64,000 nucleotides of DNA from Bartonella raoultii (GTDB lineage Bacteria > Pseudomonadota > Alphaproteobacteria > Rhizobiales > Rhizobiaceae). The stretch's first letter is position 1. The number at the start of each line of letters is the position of its first letter. The position numbers were made by a program, and so were the translations under genes. Below, piece by piece: positions 9,687 through 19,200 of this stretch. A model generated the notes under the pieces. The model made no database searches, was not told the DNA's origin, and saw only the letters and a program-made list of their open reading frames with translations. Where the stretch lies: assembly GCF_019659805.1 (NCBI RefSeq), contig NZ_JAIFRO010000004.1, positions 124,001 through 188,000 on the forward strand, read 5' to 3'.

Positions 9687-10673
9687 ATGACAAAAATAAG
9701 TCCTACTGTAGAAAATATGCCTGACATTACCCTTTGTGCACGCGATTTGTTTCATATTGATACAGATATGCAGGTACCTGCTTTTAGTCTGTCAAGTCCC
9801 CATGTTCCAGAAAAAGACCCTGATTACCTTTTTGATAAACAGACAACTTTAGCGATTTTAGCAGGTTTTGCATTCAACCGTCGTGTGATGATTTCCGGTT
9901 ATCATGGAACAGGGAAATCAACCCATATAGAACAAGTTGCTGCACGTCTTAACTGGCCTTGTCTTCGCATTAATCTCGACAGTCATGTCAGCCGTATCGA
10001 CTTAATAGGAAAGGATGCTATCGTTTTAAAAGATGGCTTACAAATCACAGAATTTAAAGAAGGGATTTTGCCATGGGCGTATCAAAACAATATTGCTCTT
10101 GTTTTCGATGAATATGATGCAGGCCGCCCCGATGTTATGTTTGTCATCCAACGGGTTCTTGAAGCTTCTGGACGATTGAGTTTGCTAGATCAAAGCCGTG
10201 TTATTGTTCCTCACCCAGCATTTCGTCTCTTTGCAACCGCCAACACAATTGGTCTTGGTGATACAACAGGGCTTTATCATGGTACACAACAAATTAATCA
10301 AGCACAAATGGACCGTTGGTCTATTGTCACAATATTAAATTATTTACCCCATGATAAAGAAGTTGATATCATTTGTTCAAAGGTCAAATCTTTCCAAACA
10401 CAAGAAGGAAAAAAGACAATTTCACAAATGGTCCATGTTGCTGACATGGTACGTCAGTCTTTTATTAATGGAGATCTTTCAACAGTAATGAGCCCGCGTA
10501 CTGTTATAACTTGGGCAGAAAATGCAAAAATTTTTCAAAATATTGGTTTTGCGTTTCGCTTAACTTTTCTCAATAAATGTGATGAACTCGAACGTAGCAC
10601 TGTTGCAGAATTTTACCAACGTGCCTTTGGAGAAGAGATTCCTGAATCATGCATTTATGGTGTTTTACCGTAA
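9687..10673 (+). CDS. cobS: Aerobic cobaltochelatase subunit CobS (MoxR-type AAA+ ATPase)
   Basis: AAA+ ATPase which, with CobT and CobN, inserts cobalt into hydrogenobyrinic acid a,c-diamide. The 328-residue protein has Walker A (GYHGTGKST, about 73-81), Walker B ([15 protein letters not shown], about 131-145), sensor 1 ([17 protein letters not shown]) and a conserved DRW-containing arginine region. Length is full for CobS. cobT follows by 15 bases. No cobN or other corrin gene is visible in the window, so the cobalt role is from family identity. A MoxR-type chaperone role with CobT is an alternative. Confidence 0.92.
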   Translation: MTKISPTVENMPDITLCARDLFHIDTDMQVPAFSLSSPHVPEKDPDYLFDKQTTLAILAGFAFNRRVMISGYHGTGKSTHIEQVAARLNWPCLRINLDSHVSRIDLIGKDAIVLKDGLQITEFKEGILPWAYQNNIALVFDEYDAGRPDVMFVIQRVLEASGRLSLLDQSRVIVPHPAFRLFATANTIGLGDTTGLYHGTQQINQAQMDRWSIVTILNYLPHDKEVDIICSKVKSFQTQEGKKTISQMVHVADMVRQSFINGDLSTVMSPRTVITWAENAKIFQNIGFAFRLTFLNKCDELERSTVAEFYQRAFGEEIPESCIYGVLP

Positions 10674-10688
10674 AGGGATCTATCAATT

Positions 10689-12590
10689 ATGGCTGTGAAA
10701 ACAAGTAATAACAGCAAAAGTCAAACAAACAATTCTCCCAACAACAAGCTTGATGGAAAAGTTTTTAAAAAAGCGCTTTCCACCTGTATGCGTGCAATTG
10801 CTGGTACATCTAAGCTTGAAGTTTGCTTTAGTCATAACAGACCATCCTTAAAAGAAAACTATGCACATTTACCGGAATTATCACAACAACCAACACATAA
10901 AGATATCAGCATTACCCGCGGATTAGGCGATTCTATGGCTTTACGCAAAGCATTGCATAATAACCGTATTCATATGCAATTTGCCCCTGTAGAATCAGAA
11001 GCGCGCGCTATATTTGACGCTCTTGAACAAACGCGTGTCGAAGCAATCGGTACATTAACCATGGAAGGCATTGCACATAATCTTGATATCATGCTGGCTG
11101 ATAAATATGCAAGAGCGCATTATCAAAGGATAAATAGCCAAAATGAAGCCCCCATACAAGAAGCAATGGCACTTTTATTACGCGAAAAGATAACACAGCG
11201 CCCTCCCCCAAAAGAGGCTGGAGCTGTATTGGAGTTATGGCGTCAAGAAATCGAACAAAAAGCCTCCACACAACTTACTGAACTCACGCATCATATTCAT
11301 AATCAACAAAGATTTGCACAGATTGTTCGTCACATGCTTGTTGCCCTAGAAATGGCCGTCCAACAAACAGAAACTTCTGAGAATGAAAATAATAAAAACT
11401 TAAAAAACGAATGGGAACCTCAAAACCCGACAGAAGAAGAAAGCAAAAATAAAAATCACAAAAAAAGTGAAGAACAAACAAACACTGACCAAGAAAGTGA
11501 TACGCAAGGCAAGGGAAAAACGCAAGCAACACAAGCAAATGACAAAGACCAAACTGAAGAAGAGTACAAAAAAAGCCCTTTGCAAGAAAAAATGAGCAAA
11601 TCCAAGTGTCTTTCTTCTCTTTCAGAACAAATGGGAAGACTTGCTGACTATAAAATTTTCACGCGTCAATTTGATGAAACTTTAGAAGCAACAGATTTGT
11701 GTTCTGAAAACGAATTAGATCAGTTACGCCATTATCTTGATAAACAAATCTGTCATCTTCAAAGCATTGTTGGACGTTTAGCAAACCGGCTCCAACGCCG
11801 TTTAATGGCACAACAAAATCGCAATTGGAATTTTGATCTTGAAGAAGGATATCTCGATACAGCGCGGCTTTCACGTCTTATCATTGATCCTCTCCAACCA
11901 CTCTCATACAAAATGGAAAGCCCTACCCAATTCCGCGATACAGTGGTTTCACTACTCATTGACAATTCAGGTTCAATGCGCGGGCGTCCAATCACCGTTG
12001 CTGCAAGTTGTGCAGATATTTTGACGCAAACTCTTGAACGCTGCGGTGTAAAAGTTGAAATTTTAGGCTTTACGACCAAAAGATGGAAAGGAGGAAAATC
12101 ACGTGAACAATGGCTTGCCCAAAATAAGCCCAATCATCCAGGACGCCTTAATGATTTGTGTCATATCATCTATAAAAGTGCTGATACACCATGGCGTCGA
12201 GCACGACGCAATTTAGGTTTGATGATGCAAGAAGGGTTATTAAAAGAAAACATCGATGGTGAAGCACTCATTTGGGCGCATCAACGTCTTTTATTACGGC
12301 GTGAACACCGTCGCATTCTCATGGTAATTTCTGATGGAGCACCCGTGGATGATTCGACATTATCTGTTAACTCCAGCAATTATTTAGAAAAACATCTACG
12401 TACAGTGATTCAAGAAATTCAAACACATTCACCTATAGAGCTTATTGCCATTGGCATTGGCCATGACGTCACACGTTATTACCAACACGCTGTCACAATT
12501 ATGAATGCTGAAGAACTTGCCGATGCCATCACAAAACAATTAGCCATGCTTTTCAGCAACCAAAAACTTTCCCCACATCAGTATTTTTGA
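10689..12590 (+). CDS. cobT: Aerobic cobaltochelatase subunit CobT (VWA-domain protein)
   Basis: Partner of CobS; together they form the chaperone ring of cobaltochelatase. The 633-residue protein has an N-terminal helical region, a long acidic Glu/Asn/Lys-rich linker (about 225-305) and a C-terminal von Willebrand A domain. The MIDAS motif DNSGSM is near residue 425, with ISDGAPVDD later (about 548-556). All segments expected for full-length CobT are present and the frame is intact, so it is under selection. Weak AGGG lies 11 bases before the ATG. It shares an operon with cobS. Confidence 0.92.
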   Translation: MAVKTSNNSKSQTNNSPNNKLDGKVFKKALSTCMRAIAGTSKLEVCFSHNRPSLKENYAHLPELSQQPTHKDISITRGLGDSMALRKALHNNRIHMQFAPVESEARAIFDALEQTRVEAIGTLTMEGIAHNLDIMLADKYARAHYQRINSQNEAPIQEAMALLLREKITQRPPPKEAGAVLELWRQEIEQKASTQLTELTHHIHNQQRFAQIVRHMLVALEMAVQQTETSENENNKNLKNEWEPQNPTEEESKNKNHKKSEEQTNTDQESDTQGKGKTQATQANDKDQTEEEYKKSPLQEKMSKSKCLSSLSEQMGRLADYKIFTRQFDETLEATDLCSENELDQLRHYLDKQICHLQSIVGRLANRLQRRLMAQQNRNWNFDLEEGYLDTARLSRLIIDPLQPLSYKMESPTQFRDTVVSLLIDNSGSMRGRPITVAASCADILTQTLERCGVKVEILGFTTKRWKGGKSREQWLAQNKPNHPGRLNDLCHIIYKSADTPWRRARRNLGLMMQEGLLKENIDGEALIWAHQRLLLRREHRRILMVISDGAPVDDSTLSVNSSNYLEKHLRTVIQEIQTHSPIELIAIGIGHDVTRYYQHAVTIMNAEELADAITKQLAMLFSNQKLSPHQYF

Positions 12591-12810
12591 GAAAAAATAA
12601 CATTCTATGCATTGAATTACTGAAAACAAAAAGAAGCAAAATCAAATAACAAATCATATTACATCATGAAAATTCATGGAACAGGAATTGAAAAACCTCA
12701 AACAGATTTAGATAAATATATTTGAAAAAAGAAAACCACTGAATTAATCAGTCGTTCTCTAAAATCCATTTTAGTCGCCGGATTTTAAAAATAAACATTG
12801 GAAATAAGCA
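12591..12810. other. AT-rich left flank of the polymerase relic
   Basis: About 220 bases of very low GC between the cobT stop and the first start codon of the relic. Only a 19-codon open frame (from 12667) is visible, and it is not credible as a gene. No inverted terminal repeat is obvious. Confidence 0.4.
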
Positions 12811-14320
12811 ATGTCCAAAAAAAGTGAACTAACTAGCCTAAAAAGACGTATTAAATATGCCAATTCACATCTTAGTACAACATTAGGTATTGAAACTATG
12901 GATGAATTTAATCCTAGTGTACCCGTTACGACTAAGAATGTTAAGAAAATGAGCAGAGAACTTAAAAAATGGCAAGAGAAAAAGAAGTTTTTACAAAAAA
13001 AAGAAAATTTTGCCATTCTCGCTTTAAACTTTAACGAAAAAATTCCTCATAATGCTTTTCAATTTAACGCATATCCTGAAACAACTAAACAACTTGAAAT
13101 CTTCAACAAATATTTAAAAATGTTAAAAAAAATGTCATATTTAGTGAAGACAAAAAAGTAACATTTACAAAAAACTTTTTAAAAGTAAAAGATCAAATAA
13201 TTTCAGATATACTGAAAAAAATATATTAGAAAAAAAGATCTTTACAAAAAATATGATAATTTACCAGATTCTGTTCAAAAAAACTTAGCAGATCTTACAT
13301 ATTCAATTTCAAAATTAAAAAAATTAAAATCAGAAAAAAATTTCTTCAAAGAAAGTGATTTAAAAGGATTTAGCTTAAAATATCACAAAACTTTTATGGA
13401 TATTGCAAAATTATGTGGAATTCCTGAATTAGGAAAGTGGATTAAAGAGCAAGGTCCTCATATGTCCTTTTATCTTTACAAAAAGGGATTTTCAATTCCT
13501 GATTTTTACATTCAATTTCAAATTGGTGAGGATAAAACATCCATTATAAATTCTGTTATACAAGCCTTATCTGACTTATTAAAGGATACAGAAATTATCA
13601 AATTTAGAATTAATGAATATGACGAAGAAATTAAAAAGTTCGCTAGAAAAATAAGAAAAAAATTCTAAATTTTATGCTCATAATCTTAGTTACGATTATG
13701 CAATTATGAGATCATGGTGTCACTTTAATAAAGAAAATTCAATTGTACCTAAATTTAAAGATTTTATCATGCCAAATGACAAAATTTTAAAATCAACACT
13801 TTCATTTGGTTACAAAAAAATTAATTTAATAGATTCATTACCTTTATTCTCAACATCTCTAAAAAATATAATGGAAACTTTTACAGATTTAAAAAAAGGT
13901 GAAACACCTCTTTTTAAAAATATCGATGATGTCATTATCAAGGAAAAAGATATTGATTATTGTTTAAATGACTCCATTGGATTAGCTCTCGCATTAAAAG
14001 AAAGATTTAAATTTGGTAATCAAAAAATGACATTAGCATCAGATGCTAAATCTATATAGGAAAAGATAATTGAAAAAAATTTTAATAAAATCTTAAAAAG
14101 TAAATATTTGATACCTCCGTTAGATTTACAAGATGATCAATTATTAAGACCAGCTTATAAAGGAGGCTTCTGTTTTTTAAACAAAAATCAAGATAGTCTC
14201 ATTAAAAAAGAAATTGAAGTTTATGATGTTAATAGTATGTATCCCGCAATAATGTTAAATCCATTGCCAATTGAAAAACCGATATATGTAACAGGAAAAA
14301 TTGAAACAGAGGAAAGCATA
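12811..14320 (+). pseudogene. Broken phi29-type (protein-primed) family B DNA polymerase
   Basis: Relic of a DNA_pol_B_2 type polymerase. Stitching frames gives one continuous protein: frame 1 from 12811, frame 3 at about 13125-13225, frame 1 to about 13660, then frame 2 to about 14320. Each shift falls in an A-run; an in-frame TAG also sits at 14057-14059. Recognisable phi29 motifs in order are Exo II (FYAHNLSYDYAIM, 13670-13708), the LIDSLPLFSTSLKNI segment (about 13826), Exo III (YCLNDSIGLALAL, about 13960), YKGGF (14157-14171) and polymerase motif A (YDVNSMYP, 14222-14245). Exo I is not clear. Motifs B and C, the thumb and the C-terminus are missing: similarity stops at the vut stop codon. 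An extra N-terminal region of about 190 residues precedes the exonuclease part and could be terminal-protein-like. GC is far below the neighbours. Identity as this family is strong; its origin (phage, linear plasmid, pipolin-like element) is open. Confidence 0.9.
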
Positions 14321-15010
14321 TTATTTGTGATGAGAAGCAAGAGAAGCCTTATCTTTTGAAAAGTTTTGATAAAGGGGAAGTTTCAAAATGCTCAGAATTG
14401 TTCCATAAGGAATCAACATAAACAAACTCATTACAATTTTTACCGAAAAATCGCCAAAGGCCAACGAGAGCCAAACTGGAATCTCAATCGCCCCTAAAAC
14501 GGTATTCCCTATGAGGGAACTATTCGGATAGTGCGTTATGTGATCAAAAAAAGCAAAAAAACTAGAAAAAGCAAGAGAAAAAAATAAAACTGTATCCAAT
14601 GCCGAACCAACCAACGCCGCAGCTAGAGGAGCTTTCCACCATGTTTTTCGCCGTAAAGGTGCAAAAACAACAATATCCAAGAGCTGTCCAAAGAGAAAGG
14701 CTAAACTAGAAGCAATTGCCAATCGTGGTGTCGCCAAAATCCAAGAAACAAAAATACCAGCAAAAAAACCAGCATAAACCACACGTCGCGCCGCAGTGGG
14801 ACCATAAAAACGATTGGTTAAATCATTGACCAGAAAAGCAAACGGGTAGGTAAAAGCTCCATAAGTCAATAATTCATTCAAACCAAACCAATAGACAGGG
14901 TACTGAACCAAAATATTAGAAGCAGTCACAGTACAACACATAGCAAGAACAGAAAAAGCAATATATCTCCTCTTTTGCCATGCAAGTAAAAGATCGTGTT
15001 TTGAAGACAT
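14321..15010 (-). CDS. Queuosine precursor transporter, YhhQ/VUT family
   Basis: Inner-membrane protein of the VUT (COG1738) family, whose E. coli member YhhQ imports queuosine precursors. About 229 residues with six or so hydrophobic helices and family-typical segments: YAFTYPFAFLVNDLTNRFYG-like (about 52-71), ARRVVYAGFFAGI, and AFLFGQLLDIVVFAPLRR (about 103-120). The ATG at 15010 has CAGG nine bases upstream; the ATG at 15046 has none. Its stop codon is the exact boundary of the upstream polymerase relic, so the C-terminal tail may have been altered by that insertion. Confidence 0.9.
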   Translation of the reverse strand: MSSKHDLLLAWQKRRYIAFSVLAMCCTVTASNILVQYPVYWFGLNELLTYGAFTYPFAFLVNDLTNRFYGPTAARRVVYAGFFAGIFVSWILATPRLAIASSLAFLFGQLLDIVVFAPLRRKTWWKAPLAAALVGSALDTVLFFSLAFSSFFAFFDHITHYPNSSLIGNTVLGAIEIPVWLSLAFGDFSVKIVMSLFMLIPYGTILSILKLPLYQNFSKDKASLASHHK

Positions 15011-15109
15011 TTTTTTAACCTGGGATATGGAACCAATCAAAAACACTAATCAAAAAGCAAAAATAACATACCCTCCACTCAGATAACCTTGTTTAGGGTA
15101 AAAAAGCAA

Positions 15110-15415
15110 TTACGCTGCTTGTTCGGTCTTTTGTTCAGCTTTTTTCTTAACGATTTGACGTTTTAACAAACGTGCACGTTGTGACAATTCTTTATCATCA
15201 GCTTTTATTAAAAAACCATCGAGACCACCACGGTGCTCAACAGAACGCAAAGCACTTGCAGAAATACGCAAGCGATAACTTTGCTGTAACACTTCCGAAA
15301 TCAATGTCACATTGCAAAGATTTGGTAAAAAACGCCGCCGAGTTTTATTATTCGCATGACTAACATTGTTGCCATATAGAACCGCTTTTCCTGTCAATTC
15401 GCAAGCACGAGACAT
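15110..15415 (-). CDS. rpmB: 50S ribosomal protein L28
   Basis: Large-subunit protein L28, about 101 residues, the longer alphaproteobacterial form. It has the family start [10 protein letters not shown], then [19 protein letters not shown] (about 17-35) and [24 protein letters not shown]. The ATG at 15415 is preceded by AAAGGTG at six bases and gives the normal N-terminus; the frame can be extended to a GTG at 15424, which is less likely. A Lys/Ala/Gln-rich tail follows. It stands alone between vut and the SURF1 gene. Confidence 0.97.
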   Translation of the reverse strand: MSRACELTGKAVLYGNNVSHANNKTRRRFLPNLCNVTLISEVLQQSYRLRISASALRSVEHRGGLDGFLIKADDKELSQRARLLKRQIVKKKAEQKTEQAA

Positions 15416-15693
15416 AAACTTCACCTTTAAACTCTAGAAACTCTTAAATCCCAAAATCCGCTAAAAAGAACGAATGCAAAATATGCAGAATATTCCCTTA
15501 AACGAGCATTCCTGAGGGAGTATTTTTCTAATAAGATGTCAACACCAAAAGGTCAAGTCTTTTATAACGCCTTTTACATCCCCCATATACCAATTTTTCT
15601 ACCTTTTTGTATAAATAAAACGTAGAAAATGTTTTGTTTTAATATTTCCCATGTTAAAAGAACATATCCTCTTTATAAAAGGAAGTGTTCATC

Positions 15694-16479
15694 ATGAGCA
15701 AAATAGACCACTCCATGACAGAGCTTCAACACAAAAGCACGCGTTTTTCCTCTTTTTTATTTAGCATTTTATGTTTTGTTTTTTTTCTTCTCTTCAGTGC
15801 GTTAGGCGTATGGCAAATACAACGCTTAAACTGGAAAACAAATCTTATCACCAGTGCCAATCAGCGTATTCATTTACCCCCTATTCAAGCACCCACGCAA
15901 GATAAATGGAAGCATGTTACTTTTGAAAACGATGAATATCGCCCTGTTATTATAACAGGCAAATTGTTGACAAATAAGAATATTTTTGTCACCGCCGTTG
16001 CACAAGATACCACGGGCTATTGGGTTTTAACACCTTTAAAAGCAGCTGATAACACGCTAACTTTTATAAATCGTGGGTTTATTCCCATGGATACACGCCA
16101 TGATTTCCAAAACTTAGAGCAACCGCATAGGAACACTTCTCCTCAGCAACATTCTGATACAGATGCAAAGCAAACAACCATTGTAGGTCTGTTACGCATG
16201 AGTGAAAAAAACGGTTTTTTTCCACGTAAAAACAATCCAGATACGAATTTATGGTATACGCGAGATCTCCCTGCTATGGCAAAAAAACTTGGCCTTTCCA
16301 CGGTCGCTCCTTATTTCATTGACGCTGGGAAAAAAACAGCACCTCAAGAAAAGCTTCCCATAGCGGGTCTTACTGTTGTTCATTTTCGCAACAACCATCT
16401 TGTCTATGCCATTACGTGGTTTATTTTAGCTGCCGGTGTTCTTGGGGCTTCTCTTTTTTTGATCAGACAGAAAGACTAA
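15694..16479 (+). CDS. SURF1 family cytochrome oxidase assembly protein
   Basis: Inner-membrane protein that helps heme a insertion into cytochrome c oxidase. About 261 residues with the two-helix layout of SURF1: TM1 at about 20-42 ending LGVWQIQRLNWK, a large periplasmic part with the RPVIITGKLL, TGYWVLTPLK and FINRGFIP segments, and TM2 near the C-terminus (ITWFILAAGVLGASLFLI). The ATG at 15694 follows AAGGA by ten bases; a GTG at 15685 is too close to it. Its usual partners (cox genes) are not in the window. Confidence 0.93.
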   Translation: MSKIDHSMTELQHKSTRFSSFLFSILCFVFFLLFSALGVWQIQRLNWKTNLITSANQRIHLPPIQAPTQDKWKHVTFENDEYRPVIITGKLLTNKNIFVTAVAQDTTGYWVLTPLKAADNTLTFINRGFIPMDTRHDFQNLEQPHRNTSPQQHSDTDAKQTTIVGLLRMSEKNGFFPRKNNPDTNLWYTRDLPAMAKKLGLSTVAPYFIDAGKKTAPQEKLPIAGLTVVHFRNNHLVYAITWFILAAGVLGASLFLIRQKD

Positions 16480-16764
16480 AAATGTACATCTCTCAGTCTG
16501 AAATCTAGAAACACCCCCCCTGTAAAAAACAGATACATAAAACTTTCCCATCTTCCTAACTACTAATGCATAAACACCGACACATTGAGCATTTTAGTTG
16601 CTTCTTTGTTTTTCAAAAACAACAGCACGTAAGCACCCGCATATATTCCCGTAAGAAAAATATGTTTTACAGCAGTTCTTTTTTATAAAAACAACACGCA
16701 CGCATCACCTCATCCTTTCTTTACGGGCTTAAAAATAAATCCTAAAAGAACTTAAAAACAAATT

Positions 16765-16917
16765 TTAGAGAGGCTTACGAGAAAATTGCCGCGCAACTGA
16801 ATCAATATTACCACGACAAATACCCATATCATTAAGTTCATATGTAGAAAGATGGCTTAATGCTTTTACTGTTCGACGATAACGCCGCCAATGATAATAA
16901 GAACGCAGAATATTCAT
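16765..16917 (-). CDS. Small DUF1127 (YjiS-like) protein
   Basis: A 50-codon gene. It reads MNILRSYYHWRRYRR, then TVKALSHLSTYELNDMGI, then CRGNIDSVARQFSRKPL. The Arg-rich start and the LS-x-hELxDhGI core are those of DUF1127, a family of very small Arg-rich proteins abundant in Rhizobiales that in Agrobacterium has been tied to RNA-level control of growth and phosphate uptake. AAGAG lies about seven bases upstream. It stands alone in a 860-base region with no other gene. Confidence 0.85.
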   Translation of the reverse strand: MNILRSYYHWRRYRRTVKALSHLSTYELNDMGICRGNIDSVARQFSRKPL

Positions 16918-17340
16918 CTCTTTTACTCTTAACTGTTACTGTTACACTCTAAGGTGCATTATAGAGTAAATAATAAAAAAGAGTTGTGTTATAATTGCAT
17001 AACGGACATGTGTTTATCACATAAAAAAAGCGATTTAAAATTATCTTAAGGAAAGAATACATTGACTTATAAAGAAAGCATATGCATGTGCATGATATTA
17101 AAATTCCCTATACAATAAGTTTTTTTACAAATTTTACATGTAAAATGAAAAAACATCATACATTTTCTTAGTGAAAAATCTTTCCTCTTTTAAACTATCT
17201 TCAAATACCAAGAGCAGAAACAACATGAATTTAAAAGAGCATAATGATGCCGATATGCCCCTAAACACAAAAGATGATTCTCTACCATAAATCTTGGTGC
17301 AAAATTGTTGAGAAATGATTATCTCTCAAGCATAAAATGA
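16918..17340. other. AT-rich spacer between DUF1127 gene and purH
   Basis: About 420 bases of very low GC. A 21-codon frame (17225-17290, plus strand) is visible but has no supporting feature. A weak hairpin (TTGAGA/TCTCAA, 17308-17329) lies just past the purH stop and may help end purH transcription. Confidence 0.4.
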
Positions 17341-18957
17341 TTAATGGCGGAAATGCCGTACACCTGTAAATACCATAGCGAGTCCTTCTGCATCGGCTGC
17401 TGCAATGACTTCTTCATCGCGGATTGATCCCCCCGGTTGAATAACAGCTGTTGCACCTGCTTGAGCAGCTGCCAACAAACCATCTGCAAAAGGAAAAAAC
17501 GCATCCGATGCAACGACACATCCTTTTGTGAGAGGTTCCACCAACCCTGCTCTTGTTGCACTTTCTTGTGCTTTAAGCGCAGCAATTTTAGCCGAATCGA
17601 TACGGCTCATTTGACCTGCACCAATTCCAACAGTAGCACTATTTTTAGCATAAACAATAGCATTTGACTTAACATGTTTGGCTACCCGAAAAGCAAATTG
17701 CAAATCACGCATTTCTTCTTGACTTGGTGCCCGCTTTGTTACCACTTGCAATTTAAGATCATCAACCACCACATTATCACGCGACTGCACTAAAATTCCT
17801 CCTGCCAGTGTCTTTGCAAAAAGTCCTTCACTACGAGGATCAGGAACACCACCTGTTATGAGCAAACGAAGATTTTTTTTGCTTGCGATAATTTCACGTG
17901 CAGCCATTGTTGCTTCAGGAGCAATAATGACTTCCGTAAAGATTTTAACGATCTCTTTTGCACATTCTTCATCAAGAGGCTGATTTAATGCAACAATACC
18001 ACCAAAGGCTGAAACATTATCACACATCAAAGCTTTCAAATAAGCCTCTTTCAAACTGTTCCCTTCTGCAACACCACAAGGATTTGCATGTTTAATCAAG
18101 GCAACAGCAGCAGTCTTTTTAGGATCAAATTCTGCCACAAGTTCGAAAGCTGCATCTGTATCATTCATATTGTTATAAGAGAGTGCTTTCCCTTGTAAAA
18201 GTTCGGCTGTTGCAACCCCAAAGCGTTTTTCACTATTACGATAAAATGCTGCTTTTTGATGCGGATTTTCCCCATAACGCATCACGCTTGCAAGATGTCC
18301 AGAAAGACTCTGCCACTCTGGTGTTTCAATTTTTAAATCCTTCGCAAACCACGCTGCTATAGCAGCATCATAAGCAGCCGTATGCGCATAAGCACGCATT
18401 GCGAGTTGACAACGCATAGAAAAACTTAAACATCCACTATATTTTTTTAATTCAGCAAGAATTGCATCATAATCACTCACAGTTGTGACAACACCAGTAT
18501 AGGCATGATTTTTTGCCGCAGCACGAATCATGGCTGGTCCACCAATATCAATATTTTCAAGAATGGTTTGTCCATCAGCTCCTGATTGAACAGTTTCTTC
18601 AAAAGGATAAAGATTTACCACCAAAAGATCAATTCCATGAATACCATGCTTTTCCATAGCTTGCTGATGGCTAGGATCTTCTCTTACACCTAACAACGCT
18701 CCATGAATCAAAGGATGAAGTGTTTTAACACGTCCATCCATAATTTCTGGAAACCCTGTTATTTCAGCAACATCTTTTACTGGTAAACCTGCTTCTATTA
18801 AGGTTTTGGCTGTTCCTCCTGTTGAAATCAATTCAGCACCATAAGTATGAAGTGTTTGTGCAAATGCAACCAAACCCGTTTTATCAGAAACAGAAAGAAG
18901 AACACGACGAACCTGATGAAGATCAGGTATGGGAAAATTTTTTGCAACAACACCCAT
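17341..18957 (-). CDS. purH: Bifunctional AICAR transformylase / IMP cyclohydrolase
   Basis: Catalyses the last two steps of IMP synthesis: formylation of AICAR by 10-formyl-THF, then ring closure. 538 residues. The N-terminal cyclohydrolase has [27 protein letters not shown] and [23 protein letters not shown]. The transformylase has [26 protein letters not shown] and, near the end, [11 protein letters not shown] and [10 protein letters not shown]. The frame extends upstream to 19074, but the family start is the ATG at 18957, with AGGG nine bases before it. Upstream lies the heparinase-family gene, on the same strand but 240 bases away. Confidence 0.97.
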   Translation of the reverse strand: MGVVAKNFPIPDLHQVRRVLLSVSDKTGLVAFAQTLHTYGAELISTGGTAKTLIEAGLPVKDVAEITGFPEIMDGRVKTLHPLIHGALLGVREDPSHQQAMEKHGIHGIDLLVVNLYPFEETVQSGADGQTILENIDIGGPAMIRAAAKNHAYTGVVTTVSDYDAILAELKKYSGCLSFSMRCQLAMRAYAHTAAYDAAIAAWFAKDLKIETPEWQSLSGHLASVMRYGENPHQKAAFYRNSEKRFGVATAELLQGKALSYNNMNDTDAAFELVAEFDPKKTAAVALIKHANPCGVAEGNSLKEAYLKALMCDNVSAFGGIVALNQPLDEECAKEIVKIFTEVIIAPEATMAAREIIASKKNLRLLITGGVPDPRSEGLFAKTLAGGILVQSRDNVVVDDLKLQVVTKRAPSQEEMRDLQFAFRVAKHVKSNAIVYAKNSATVGIGAGQMSRIDSAKIAALKAQESATRAGLVEPLTKGCVVASDAFFPFADGLLAAAQAGATAVIQPGGSIRDEEVIAAADAEGLAMVFTGVRHFRH

Positions 18958-19200
18958 AATAAAAGCCCTAAAAATAAAAGAGTTAAAATTCAAGCAAAAC
19001 CAGCTTATATATTCATAGCATACGCTTTTATCAAAATATACAAGCAAGGATAGAATGCTTCTTTTAACACACAAAGAATAACGTTCTTTCTCCTTATAAA
19101 CTGCTTAAAAAAATCTTTTGCGGAGCATTTTATGGTAAAATGACAAAAGAAAATTAATATTCAAATCGAATACCTGCTCAACGGGTGTGAAAAAAATGCA

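Noticed and set aside
12771-13016. Minus-strand frame of 81 codons in the polymerase relic
   Set aside because: It is the reverse shadow of the relic's first frame; its Phe-rich composition is simply poly-A coding read backwards.
17225-17290. Tiny frame MNLKEHNDADMP... upstream of purH end
   Set aside because: Only 21 codons and a poor ribosome-binding site; insufficient support for a gene.
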